From Musa acuminata AAA Group (lineage: Eukaryota; Streptophyta; Magnoliopsida; Zingiberales; Musaceae), in assembly GCF_036884655.1 (NCBI RefSeq), contig NC_088327.1:18190001-18254000 (forward strand): a stretch of DNA of 64,000 bases. The letters are read 5' to 3'. Shown piece by piece: positions 11,457 through 22,530 of the stretch. The notes under the pieces are model-generated. The model saw nothing but the letters and a program-made list of their open reading frames with translations. It did no database searches and was not told the origin of the DNA. The position numbers were made by a program, and so were the translations under genes. Numbering within the stretch: position 1 is the first letter of the stretch; the number at the start of each line of letters is the position of its first letter.

Positions 11457-13002
11457 TGTTAGGATCGGAGCGGCACTAAGAGGGGGGGGTGAATTAGTGC
11501 AGCGGATTAAAACGTCGGTTTTGACAAAATCTTTCGTACAATAAAAAACCGAACTTGAAAAACTTAATAACTTAGAAGCGTATGGAAGCGTAGTGACTAA
11601 GTAAAGTAGTTTGCAGTATGTAAATGGCAAGAACAAAATGCAAACCAGAGTAGACGGTAGTTTATAGTGGTTCGGTCAATCGTGACCTACATCCACTCCT
11701 CCGATTCCTCTTCCGTCGAGGCAACCGGCATCCACTAATGATCTTCCTTTACAAGGCGAAGATCAACCTCCTTCTTACACCCCTCTTACAACCTCTTACA
11801 AGTGGTTCACCCTTTTACAAAGATTTCAATGAAAAGAAAGGAGGTGAACACTCAAGCTATTGAAAACAAGACTTTTCCTAAAGCTTTTCTCAACTTCTAG
11901 CTTCTCAAAAGGTTATGTTCTCAGCTGAGACTTGAGGGGTATTTATAGGCCTCAAGAGGATACAAATTTGGGCTCCAAAAATTTGAATTCTCTTTTGTTC
12001 CCGATGCTGGCGATGCCACCGCCCAGCGCTCGGGTGCTGGGTGGTGCAACCGCCCAGCCCAGGAGGTGTCACCGCCCAGCTCTCGGGTGCTGGGCGATGC
12101 CACCGCCTAGGCCAATTCAGCTCACTGGTTGGGCTCCAAACTTGTCCCAAACCAGTCCGAACTCGGGCCCAATTGGCCCCTACTTGGGTTATAGGATGAA
12201 CACCTAATCCTAACCCTAATTAACATGCTAACTACGAATTTAAAGACATTTTCTAAGCTATTACAAAGTCCGTAAGTCAAGACTTCTACCGGCGAACTTC
12301 CAATGGTCTTCCGATAAACTCTCGGAAACCATTCTGTGGACTCCCAGCAAGCTCTTAGACTTCACGATTTGATCTTGTCGAGTTCCAACGAGCTTCTTCG
12401 GCAAGCTCCGATCTTTCTCGGTGAGCTCCACGAACTTCCAACGAACCTTCCGGCGAGCTTCCGAAAAACCCTTCGGCAAGCTCCCTACTCATTCTCGGCT
12501 AGTTCCGGCAGCATTCCCGACGAACCTTCGAACTTCCGTCAAACTCTCGAACTCCCAACAAATCCTTCGCGCTTGACTCCGATACTTTATTTCGCTTTAT
12601 GTCTTCATCGTTATCATAGTTAATCCTGCACACACAAGCCAAAACTCTACTCCGATCTAGACAATTATTACAAAGCGAATTGACATTCTGTTGCCCGGTA
12701 CGTCATTGGTTGGCGCTTTGTTCGATTCTTCGGCGCATCATCCTCTCTTGCGGCTTGTTGCCCAATCGGCGGTTGACCTCCGAAACCCCGATATCCTTGG
12801 CGCAATTCCGCTCTTGGCCCGATGTCCGATGTCCGAAGCCTTCTGCCATCCAATATCCTAACGTGATCTCCTCCGGCCCATCGTCAATTCTTCCTGCGTT
12901 AACTTGTCTAATCCTGATCGAGTAGACCTGCATCACTCAAAATGCAGTTTAAATTATAAACACATGTCAAGTGGTTTCATCATCAAAATACGAGATTCAA
13001 CA
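11457..13002 (-). repeat. Array C LTR 2 (shared middle LTR)
   Basis: 1546-bp LTR that serves at once as the 5' LTR of unit 1 (primer site at 11443) and the 3' LTR of unit 2 (polypurine complement from 13003). The minus-strand TATA box is at 11940-11947 with palindromic motifs at 12000-12110. It has few differences from LTR 1 and LTR 3. Confidence 0.88.
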
Positions 13003-15547
13003 ATCTCCCCCTTTTTGATGATGACAACTACTTGATGACGGAGTTAACCTTAATTCCCGGAGTTTAAACAACTCCCTCTATCAATATGGCTTATTGATAG
13101 AAACTCTTGGATTCAAGAATCCAAGCAACATGTCATCATAAACTTATGCATAACATGTCATGTCATCATACTTCTCCCCCTTTGTCATCAACAAAAAGGA
13201 GAAGTTCCTACTCTTATGTGTTTAGAGATAAAAAGTTCCATACATTGTATGAAAAACATAGTATCAAATTTTATCATCATGCAATCTAGCAATTAAAGAT
13301 GTGTAAGTTTAGCATGTTTGCTTTTCTTGAGATAACAACTAATTGCTTCTCTTTAGACTACAAGCTAGCAATTTTCATGATATGCAAGTTGCAAGCTAGC
13401 AAATTTTTGCTTCCTTTGCAATGTTTGAGCTAGCAATTTTGCTTCTGTAACAAGTTAGCATGTTTTGTATTTTGAGATAGGCAAGAAAGCACATTTGCTT
13501 CTTTTGAGATAGCAACTCTTTTGAGATAGTGATCTTAGTAAATTTTACATCATGCAAGGTAGCAATTTTTGTGATGTTCAAGATAGTAAGTTCTTTCTTC
13601 TCTTTTGAGAAGTGCTATTTTTCACTTCTTTTACAAAGTGCAAGCTAGCAAAGTGTTTGAAAACGTGAGCAAGTTTTGCCACATACAAGCTAGCAAAAAT
13701 CTCGAAAGCAAATATAAGATAGCTTTCTTTTTGAAGTGTGTAAGCTATCGATTCTTGCTTCCTATTGTTATGTGCAGGTTGCAAGTCTTGCTTCTTGAGA
13801 TAGGCAAGATAGGGATGTTCAAGAAGACAACTTTTGCTTCTCGAAATAAGCAAGTTAGCAATCTTTGCTACTTAAGATAGGCAAGCTAGCAATCAAGTTT
13901 TTGCATCTTCTTGACTTGTGCAAGCTAGCTATCTCCCCCTTTGTCATTGTCAAAAAGAATGGAAGACCCTTTACATCAATTATGACAAAGGTAAGTATAA
14001 ATCTTATTTGTGCATCATCATATTTTCAAATTAGAATATGCACATTTTTAAAAATCTTATATTCATTCATGCACGATATTGAATAAATCGATCAACATTA
14101 TGAGGAAATCATACATGATACTAAAATTTTTAACTATTTATCAACATTTTGATCATGATACCAAACTTTCATCATTTAGAGTATTCATGATACAAAACAT
14201 TAAATCAATATTTATAATACATCATTTTAGCAACAACTCATAGTATTTTAAATCATGATTTACATCATATGTAATACATCACATCATAATTTGAAAGCAC
14301 AAGTATTGTATGCATTATTGCAAATAATAAACATTTCAAATCATCATGGTATTAATCTGTCAAATTGCATCATGCCATGCATGATCATAACTTTTTCCCA
14401 TTTTATCATTGTAAACAAGAAAGAATAAGGGAAGAACAACATAGTGCATAATATTTCAATTATTTAAAGGCATACAAGCCATAAATACAATGGCATCATG
14501 TCATGAAGGATAAGACCTCTTGAATTACAAAAGACATGATTCATTTTACCAAATCACATCTTTTTATAAATAACAAAAATTGTAGGTGTACAAAGAAGAG
14601 ATTGTGATTAAAAAAAATCTCAAGTAGTAAATCCAAGAAATCAAGATCATAATTTGAATACCATCTCATTTAAATTCAAATCGTCAAATTCATCAAAATC
14701 TCAACATTACTTTCAAGAGATTCCAAATGGTATACATTGATTTATCATAATAAACATCAAGATCAATAGGATAGAGAAAAATAAATTTTCAAGGAAAAAA
14801 TATTTTCCTCTTTTTAGTTGTTTCAATTCATATGATTTTATTTTACTTATACCAAATAAAAACATGTATCATGTTTAAAAATGAAAGTGTAAGATTTATT
14901 ACAATAAAGATTAATAAGGCACTTTCATTATGGTAAAAATCAATAATCCATAAATCACAAGATTCATCAAGCATAATTTCGAAATTTATTAAGCATGATC
15001 ATTATGCATTACTTCAAATCAAATATGATTTCATTTATTTTCAAAATATTTATCATGATAGAGCATATAAGCCAAAGAAACTATTAAACATAAAGCATAT
15101 TCATTAATGATGGTTTCATTGAGTATAAAGTATTTTCAACCAAAATCATTTGTTATTTGTTGTAGTCATACATTTTTATTTTTAGGTGAATCTATCTTTA
15201 CATGCTTAGTTTGCATACAAAGGTCGTGCATCATTTTCGAAAGCAACTTTCATCATGGTATAAATCGATAATCCATAAATCGTAAAAATTATTATGGAAA
15301 TCATCAATAATCAATAAACCATAAATTACCCAAAACTCATCATCATCATGCACAGCTTCAAAAAATAAATTTATTAGGCATGATATCATATTTCATAAGG
15401 CATTTTTAATCAAGATCATTTTGTTTATCATAAACATACAATTTTCATGATTATTTTTAAAATTACTAGAACGATAAGCATGATTTCTAATTTTTTATTT
15501 TCATGTAATTAATCCCAAATTAAATTAAAAATAACTCATGAAAAGTA

Positions 15548-16492
15548 TTATGGAATTTCAAAATAATTCAAGAGAGTTGAGTTACTTACCTTGTACTCGA
15601 AGCTCGTCAAAGCCCAATTCGTCGTTTCACCTTTGGAAGTTCTTGATTCATCCTTGGGTGCCTTCCTTTTCTTTGGCCTCTTCCTCCGTTCAAGTTCATT
15701 GTTTATTTTAGATTTTTGTTTAATAAACTTATTAAGATTTAGTGTTCGAAGTTTAAGTTCATCATTGTCCTCATCACTTGAGTCATCGCTCAAGTGGTAT
15801 TCATTTGTCTAGAGTTCCAAATACTTCCTATTCTTTGGAAGGTGGTTCAAGTGTTCATTGTGTTCATCATGTGCATTGCGCACCATTTCATATGTAATCA
15901 ATGAGCCGATAAGTTTTTCAAGTGGAAAAATATTTAAATCTTTTGTTTCTTGTATTGCCGTTACTTTTGATTCCCAAGCTTTAGAAAGTGATCGTAAAAC
16001 TTTACTAACAAGTTCAAAATTCGAGAAACATTTGCCAAGAGCTTGTAAACCATTGACGATATCCGTAAAACGGGTGTACATGTTAACAATGGTTTCGCTC
16101 GGCTTCATTCGAAAAAGCTCGAAATCATGCATTAAAATGTTGATTTTCGAATCTTTAACTCTAGAAGTGCCTTCGTGTGTGATTTCAAGAGTGTGCCATA
16201 TGTCGAAAGCCGTTTCACACAAAGAAACCCGATTGAACTCATTTTTGTCCAAAGCGCAAAATAAGGCATCCATAGCCTTTGCGTTTAAAGAAAAATACTT
16301 CTTCTCCAAATCCGACCATTCATTCATCGGTTTAGAGGGAAGTTGAAAACCATTTTCAACAATATTTCATATAACCAAATTCATAGAAATCAAGAAAACT
16401 CTCATTCGAGTTTTCCAATAAGTGTAGTCCAATCCGTTAAACAACGGTGGACGAACAACCGAAGAGCCCTCTTGATAGCCATGAAGAGCCAT
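15548..16492 (-). pseudogene. Sirevirus-type gag, array C unit 2 (less damaged copy)
   Basis: Minus-strand gag from the ATG complement 16490-16492 to about 15548. An open stretch of 172 codons (15809-16327) covers the capsid-like region with LFCALDKNEFNRVS, HEGTSRVKDSKIN, FRMKPSETIVNMYTRF and EKLIGSLITYEMV. One stop lies upstream (about 16355) and one downstream (about 15806), separating the acidic and lysine-rich tail (15548-15793). There is no zinc knuckle and no pol. It is better preserved than the unit 1 copy, which has an extra stop near 10905. It could encode only a truncated gag. Confidence 0.8.
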
Positions 16493-16528
16493 TTCTCTCG
16501 GGTGTAAATCCGAAATGAGAAATACCGG

Positions 16529-16540
16529 GCTCTGATACCA
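16529..16540 (-). promoter_or_regulatory. Primer binding site, initiator-Met tRNA (array C unit 2)
   Basis: Minus-strand TGGTATCAGAGC, a perfect match to the expected site, two bases from LTR 3. Confidence 0.85.
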
Positions 16541-16542
16541 AT

Positions 16543-18109
16543 TGTTAGGATCGGAGCGGCACTAAGAGGGGGGGGTGAATTAGTGCAGCGGATTAAAACG
16601 TTGGTTTTGACAAAATCTTTCGTACGATAAAAAACTGAACTTGAAAAGCTTAATAACTTAGAAGCGTATGGAAGCGTAGTGACTAAGTAAAGTAGTTTGC
16701 AGTATTTAAATGGCAAGAACAAAATGCGAACCAGAGAAGAAGGTAGTTTATAGTGGTTCGGTCAATCGTGACCTACATCCACTCCTCCGATTCCTCTTCC
16801 GTCGAGGCCACCGGCATCCACTAATGATCTTCCTTTACAAGGCGAAGATCAACCTCCTTCTTACACCCCTCTTACAACCTCTTACAAGTGGTTCACCCTT
16901 TTAAAAAGATTTCAATGAAAAGAAAGGAGGTGAACACTCAAGCTATTGAAAACAAGACTTTTCCTAAAGCTTTTCTCAACTTCTAGCTTCTCAAAAGGTT
17001 ATGTTCTCAGCTGAGACTTGAGGGGTATTTATAGGCCTCAAGAGGATTCAAATTTGGGCTCCAAAAATTTGAATTCTCTTCTGTTCCCGATGCTGGCGAT
17101 GCCACCGCCCAGCCAAGCGGTGCCACCGCCCAGCGCTCGGGTGCTGGGCGGTGCAACCGCCCAGCCCAGGAGGTGTCACCGCCCAGCTCTCAGGTGCTGG
17201 GCGATGCCACCGCCTAGGCCAATTCAGCTCACTGGTTGGGCTCCAAACTTGGCCCAAACCAGTCCGAACTCGGGCCCAATTGGCCCATACTTGGGTTATT
17301 GGATGAACACCTAATCCTAACCCTAATTAACATGCTAACTACGAATTTAAAGACATTTTCTAAGCTATTACAAAGTCCGTAAGTCAAGACTTCTACCGGC
17401 GAACTTCCGACGGACTTCCGATAAACTCTTGGAAACCATTCTGCGGACTCCCGGCAAGCTCCTAGACTTCACGATTTGATCTTGGCGAGTTCCAACGAGC
17501 TTTTTCGGCAAGCTCCGATCGTTCTCGGTGAGCTCCGCGAACTTCCAATGAACCTTCCGGCGAGCTTCCGAAAAACCCTTCGGCAAGCTCCCTACTCATT
17601 CTCGGCTAGTTCCGGTAGCATTCCCGACGAACCTTCGGACTTCCGTCGAACTCTCGAACTCCCAACAAATCCTTCGCGCTTGACTCCGATACTTTATTTC
17701 GCTTTATGTCTTCATCGTTATCGTAGTTAATCCTGCACACACAAGCCAAAACTCTACTCCGATCTAGACAATTATTACAAAGCGAATTGACATTCTGTTG
17801 CCCGGTACGTCATTGGTTGGCGCTTTGTCCGATTCTTTGGCGCATCATCCTCTCTTGCGGCTTGTTGCCCAATCGGCGGTTGACCTCCGCAACCCCGATA
17901 TCCTTGGCGCAATTCCGCTCTTTGCCCGATGCCCGACCTCCGAAGCCTTCTGCCATCCAATATCCTAACGTGATCTCCTCCGGCGCAACGTCAATTCTTC
18001 CTGCGTTAACTTGTCTAATCCTGATCGAGTAGACCTGCATCACTCAAAATGCAGTTTAAATTATAAACACATGTCAAGTGGTTTCATAATCAAAATACGA
18101 GATTCAACA
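16543..18109 (-). repeat. Array C LTR 3 (outer 5' LTR)
   Basis: 1567-bp LTR ending GATTCAACA directly before the target duplication GTTAG. The minus-strand TATA box is at 17026-17033. It carries one extra palindromic motif (about 18 bp near 17110) that LTR 1 and LTR 2 lack, so the motif array expands or contracts by whole units. Confidence 0.88.
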
Positions 18110-18510
18110 GTTAGAAAGTGAGAAAAAACTCTAGCAAAGTCTTATTTTCAGTAGTTTAAGAGGGGTATTTGGTCCTTCCTCTTCAAAGTGATTTGCTAGT
18201 GGAAGTTGGGAGCCTCATTGAAGAAGGCTTCTAAAGTAGATGTAGGTCATTTGACCGAACCACTATATATTGTGGTGTTCCTTGAATGTATGAGTGTTTA
18301 ATTTTCTGAACCATTTCTCTAGGTACAAATTGTTCGGTTTTCATCTTCCTACTCTTGACTACCTTTACTCGAGCTAATTTAGCTAAGTCATCCTTTGTCG
18401 AATCGAAATCTCTACACATTTATGAAATTAATTTCAAACTTACGAGTTTTAATCCGCTGCACTAATTCACCCCCCCCCCCCCCCCTCATAGTGCCGCTCT
18501 ATTCCTAACA
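18110..18510 (+). repeat. Element B 5' LTR, right part
   Basis: Resumes the LTR after array C, starting with the duplicated GTTAG, and ends TTCCTAACA. It contains the conserved GGTCA/TGACC inverted repeat (about 18244-18256) and the terminal GCACTAA stem with a 16-base C run (18470-18485). The facing arm reads ATAGTGC, one base off. Confidence 0.88.
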
Positions 18511-18512
18511 AT

Positions 18513-18524
18513 TGGTATTAGAGC
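18513..18524 (+). promoter_or_regulatory. Primer binding site of element B
   Basis: TGGTATTAGAGC, one mismatch from the initiator-Met site TGGTATCAGAGC, two bases after the LTR end. Confidence 0.8.
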
Positions 18525-18562
18525 AAGGCCCACTCTCATATTTAGTTTAATACCCAAGAGAG

Positions 18563-20150
18563 ATGACTTACTCCGGTATGCAAGAGGGTCACTCTATTAC
18601 ACATCCGCCTATGTTTAATGGGTCGGATTACACATATTGGAAGACTCGTATGAGGATCTTCCTTATTTCCATGGATTTTGAGCTTTGGAATATTGTCGAA
18701 AATGGATTTCAAAAATCTTCTCTTCCGATGAGCCAATGGGATGAATCGGAGAAGAAGGTTTTTGCTTTAAACGCAAAGGCTATGAATACCTTGTTTTGTG
18801 CAGTTGACAAAAATGAATTTAATCGTGTTTCGATTTGTGATTCGGCTTTTGATATTTGCAGAACTTTTATGGTCACTCATGAAGGCACTAGCCGAGTGAA
18901 AGAGTCCACAATCAACATTCTTGTGCATTCTTATGAACTTTTCCGAATGAAACCAAGTGAGTCCATCAGAGACATGTACACCCGTTTCACGGATGTCATC
19001 AATGGACTCAAAGCTCTTGGTAAAAGTTTTTCTAACTTTGAACTAGTAACTAAAATTTTAAGATCCCTTATAAAGAGTTGGGATCCAAAAGTTACGGTCA
19101 TTTAAGAGGCTAAGGACCTTAAAACATTTCCTCTCGAAGAACTTATTGGGTCTCTAATGACCTAGAAATGACGTGCCATGCTCATAAAGAGCTCGAGAAC
19201 CCCCTTCCAAAGAACAGGAAGGATATGACACTTAGAACATAAGAAGACCACTTGAAAGGAACATCAAGTAATGAGGATAGTGACGATGACATTGCACTTT
19301 AAACTCAAAAATTTTAAAAATTTATAAGAAAGAACAAATTTAAAAATGATACAAAAAAAAACTTGAACATAAAAAGGACCAAGTAATATGCTACGAATGC
19401 AAGAAGCCGGGGCACTTTAAAAATATATGCCCCCAAGCCAAGAAGAAGTAAACGAAGAAGAAGAAAGCTTTAAAAGCGACTTGGGATGACTCAAGTGATT
19501 CCGAGAATGAAGAACCTAGCAACAAAGAGGAGGCAAACTTCGTGCTAATGGCTTTAAGAGGAGAGGTGTATGATTTAATTAATGAAGATTTATCTTTCAA
19601 TGAACTTTCTATCACTTTTTACGAATTATTTTATGAGTGTAGAACTATTAGTAAGAAGTTCAATCTATTAAAGAAAGAGCATGCCTTACTACAAAATAAG
19701 CTTGATAGTCTTCAAACTCCTCCATGCTCTAAGTGTGAACACTTAAACGCAATAAAAAATAAGAATTTGCTACTTAAAGAGACCTTAAACAAGTTTAAGG
19801 TTAGTAGCAAAGGCTTGGATAGAATCCTTACAAACAAGGGTTACGTCGCAAATAGAAATGGAATTGGTTTTGTGAGAAGATCTCACCAAAATCTTACCAC
19901 CTTCATTAAAGGACCCACATGTATGGTTTTGTGAGAAGATCTCACCAAAATCTTACCACCTTCATTAAAGGACCCACATTACATGTTTCACCTCATTTGA
20001 AATGTAACTTTTATTGTAAATATGGATATGTTATTTACAAATGTCGATTTAAGAAAATTATTCTTCATAAGTTGATATGAGTTCCTAAAGTAACTATAAA
20101 TAATTCAATGATGAATGACAAAATTAGTAGATTAATTTTTAAGGCACCCA
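18563..20150 (+). pseudogene. Element B gag (broken)
   Basis: Gag starting at ATG 18563 with 180 open codons containing FNGSDYTYWKTRMR, LFCAVDKNEFNRVS, HEGTSRVKES and FRMKPSESI.DMYTRF. A stop follows near 19105, then further stops to about 19440. The zinc knuckle C-X2-C-X4-H-X4-C is intact at 19389-19430 (CYECKKPGHFKNIC). A helical middle part (NEDLSFNELSITFYELF, KKFNLLKKEH) follows at 19542-19934. A 59-bp tandem duplication then shifts the frame at about 19924. A second, degenerate knuckle lies near 20005-20045. Gag and pol share a frame in Sireviruses, so these breaks would also abolish pol. Confidence 0.82.
19865..19982 (+). repeat. 59-bp tandem duplication in gag of element B
   Basis: Two adjacent copies of a 59-bp unit beginning TGGTTTTGTGAGAAG at 19865 and 19924. 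Relatives (28032, 38833) have one copy. 59 is not a multiple of three, so it frameshifts the gag-pol frame. Confidence 0.9.
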
Positions 20151-21690
20151 AAATCAAATGGGTACCTAAAAACCATCCTTTTTTTAGACAAACTCACAAG
20201 CTAGGAGTAAAAGATGGTATCTTGATAGTGGATACTCAAAGCACATGATTGGAGATCCATCTTATTTCTCTATGCTCACTAGCAAAAAAGAAGGGTATGT
20301 CACCTTCGGAGATAACAACAAAGGTAAAATCATTGGCAAGGGAACCGTAGGTAACAAATCAAGTTTTTCAATTAATGATGTGCTGCTAGTTGATGGATTA
20401 AAATATAATCTCTTAAGCATTAGTCAATTATGTGGTAAATGTTACATCATTAGATTTGAATCTAATGTGTTCATTATTAAAAAACCAAACAATAACATAT
20501 CAATGATTGCCTTAAAACAAAATAATGTCTACACCATCAACCTTGATAAACTTAGTAATGAAATGTGCTTTTTCGCTTTAAATGATGATGCTTGGCTTTG
20601 GCATAGGAGATTAGGCCATGCAAGTATGAAACTAATATCTAAGATTTCATCTAGAGAGTTAGTACGAGGGATTTCCAATATGAAGTTTGTTAAGGACAAA
20701 GTGTGTGATGCTTGTCAACTAGGAAAATAAATAAAAACTAGTTTCAAACCAAAAAATCAAATTAACACCACTAGACCATTGTAATTGATCCATTTGGACT
20801 TATTTGGACCAATTGACACAACGAGTCTAGGAGAAAGCAAATATGCCTTCGTAATTGTAGATGACAATAGTAGATACACTTGGACCTATGTCTTGGCTCA
20901 CAAAAGTGATTGTTTCAAATGTTTCTCTAAATTTTGTAAACTTATTCACAACGAAAAAGGCTTTATGATTTCATCAATTCAAAGTGATTATGGTGGCGAG
21001 TTTCAAAACTATGACTTTCAAAGTTTTTATAAATACAATGGATATAACGACAACTTCTCCACTCCGAGAAATCCTCAACAAAATGGGGTAGTTGAAAGAA
21101 TAAATAAAAATTTATAAAAAATAGCAAGAACCATGTTAAATGAACATAGTCTACCTAAGTATTTTTGGGTCGAAATCGTTAATACAGCTTGCTATGTCAT
21201 GAATAGGGTTCTAATAAGACCATCTCTATCAAAAACTCCATATGAATTATGAAATAAAAAAATTCAAATATTTCTTATTTTAAAGTTTTCGGTTGCAAAT
21301 GCTTTATTTTGAATGAAAAGGATGCCTTAGGAAAATTTGATGCTAAATCCGATGAAGGCATCTTTCTTGGTTACTTTTCCGTTTCTAAGGCTTTTCGTGT
21401 CTTTAACAAAAGAACCTTAGTTATAGAAGAGTCTATTCATGTAGTTTTTAATGAAATTTCTAAGTTAATGAAAAATGATTTTGATGATGATCTTGGGTTT
21501 GATAATTTGAATTTAAATGAACCCTCTCCTCAAAATAGCAACTTGGATGCATCTTCTTCCGAAATTTCCTTACCCAAGGAATGAAAGTATGTAGATGCTC
21601 ATCCAAAGGAGCTAATTATATGAGATACATCAAAAGGGGTTCAAACTCATTCTTCCTTCAAGAATTTTTGTGCTAACGCTGCCTTCCTTT
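20151..21690 (+). pseudogene. Element B protease and integrase region (broken)
   Basis: The aspartic protease motif D-S-G is at 20224-20232 (WYLDSGYSKHM). The integrase zinc domain shows H-X4-H (HRRLGH, about 20599) and C-X2-C (CDAC, about 20708). The catalytic core follows with HLDLFGP, FVIVDDNSRYTW and GGEFQN...NGVVER up to about 21110. A stop interrupts between the zinc domain and the core (about 20728), another follows the core (about 21115), and frameshifts occur near 21250. Integrase inserts the cDNA. The region after it (about 21309-21584) is the variable integrase tail before RT. Confidence 0.82.
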
Positions 21691-22530
21691 CTCAAATTGA
21701 ACTTAAATGCATTGACGAAGCCTTGAAATATGATTCATGGGTTATTGCAATGCTCGAGGAATTGAACCAATTTGAGAGGAATGAGGTATGAAAGCTTGTT
21801 CCTAGACCTAGTAACCATTTAGTCCTTGGTACTAAATGGATCTTTAGAAACAAGGAAGATGAATGCGGTATCATGGTTAGAAAGGCTTAGTTCCTTTTTT
21901 TATTTTAAATAATTTTACAAAAGACAAGGTTGATACTACATTGTTTATCAAATATTTTAAAAATAATTTTTTTATTGTTCAAATTTATGTTAACGATATT
22001 GTTTTTGCTTCTTCGGATGAATCACTATGTGAATCATTTACCAAGTGTATGAGTCATGAATTTGAAATGAGCCTAATGGGAGAATTAACCTTCTTTTTAG
22101 GATTATAAATTAAACAACTTAGTAATGGTATATTTCTTAATCAATCTAAATATACATTAGAATTGTTAAAACGATTTAACATGGATGGTTCAAAAGCTAT
22201 AAATACTCCTATGAGTACTTCCACTAAGTTAGACATGGATGAAAGTGGTAAAAGCTTTGATAAAAAACATATAGGGGAATGATTGGTAGTTTACTTTACC
22301 TCACCATAACTAGATCGGATATCATGTTTAGTGTAGGACTTTGTGCTAGGTTTTAAGCTAATCCTAAATTGTCTCATCTTAAAAGTGTTAAAAGAATCCT
22401 TAGATATCTTAAAGGAACTCCTAATTTAGGATTATGGTATCCAAAATCCAATAATTTTGATTTAATAGCTTATGCAGATGTCGATTTTGGCGGATATAGG
22501 ATAGATAGAAAAAACACATCCGGAACATAT
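21691..22530 (+). pseudogene. Element B reverse transcriptase, core deleted
   Basis: The start of RT (GTKWIFRNKEDE, about 21830-21870) jumps at about 21886-21890 to a region near the C-terminal palm. About 296 bp present in the D copy (51567-51862) are missing, joined at a shared GAAA. The catalytic YVDD reads Y-V-N-D at about 21985-21996, losing one of the two essential aspartates. Several stops and a frameshift near 22265 follow. It stops at CATAT (22526-22530), the target site of a solo LTR, and continues at 24132. It cannot be catalytic. Confidence 0.83.

Larger units (their letters stand above)
13003..16542 (-). mobile_element. Array C internal region 2
   Basis: Second copy of the 7916-11456 internal region, 3540 bp against 3541 bp and differing by scattered substitutions and small indels. 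It has the same layout: primer site, gag, AT-rich stretch with CTAGC-containing repeats (about 13300-13930), repeated polypurine tracts. The near-identical length implies a recent unit duplication or strong homogenisation. Confidence 0.82.
6361..18109 (-). mobile_element. Array C: tandem LTR-internal-LTR-internal-LTR of a gag-only Sirevirus-like element
   Basis: Minus-strand array of 11.75 kb with three LTRs (6361-7915, 11457-13002, 16543-18109) and two almost identical internal regions of 3541 and 3540 bp; the unit is about 5.09 kb. The whole array is flanked by a single perfect 5-bp duplication, GTTAG (6356-6360 and 18110-18114), inside element B's 5' LTR. It was therefore one insertion that later gained a unit, most simply by unequal recombination between LTRs. 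Each internal region has a perfect initiator-Met primer site, a gag and a polypurine tract but no protease, integrase, RT or RNase H, so movement would need proteins from another element. Confidence 0.88.
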
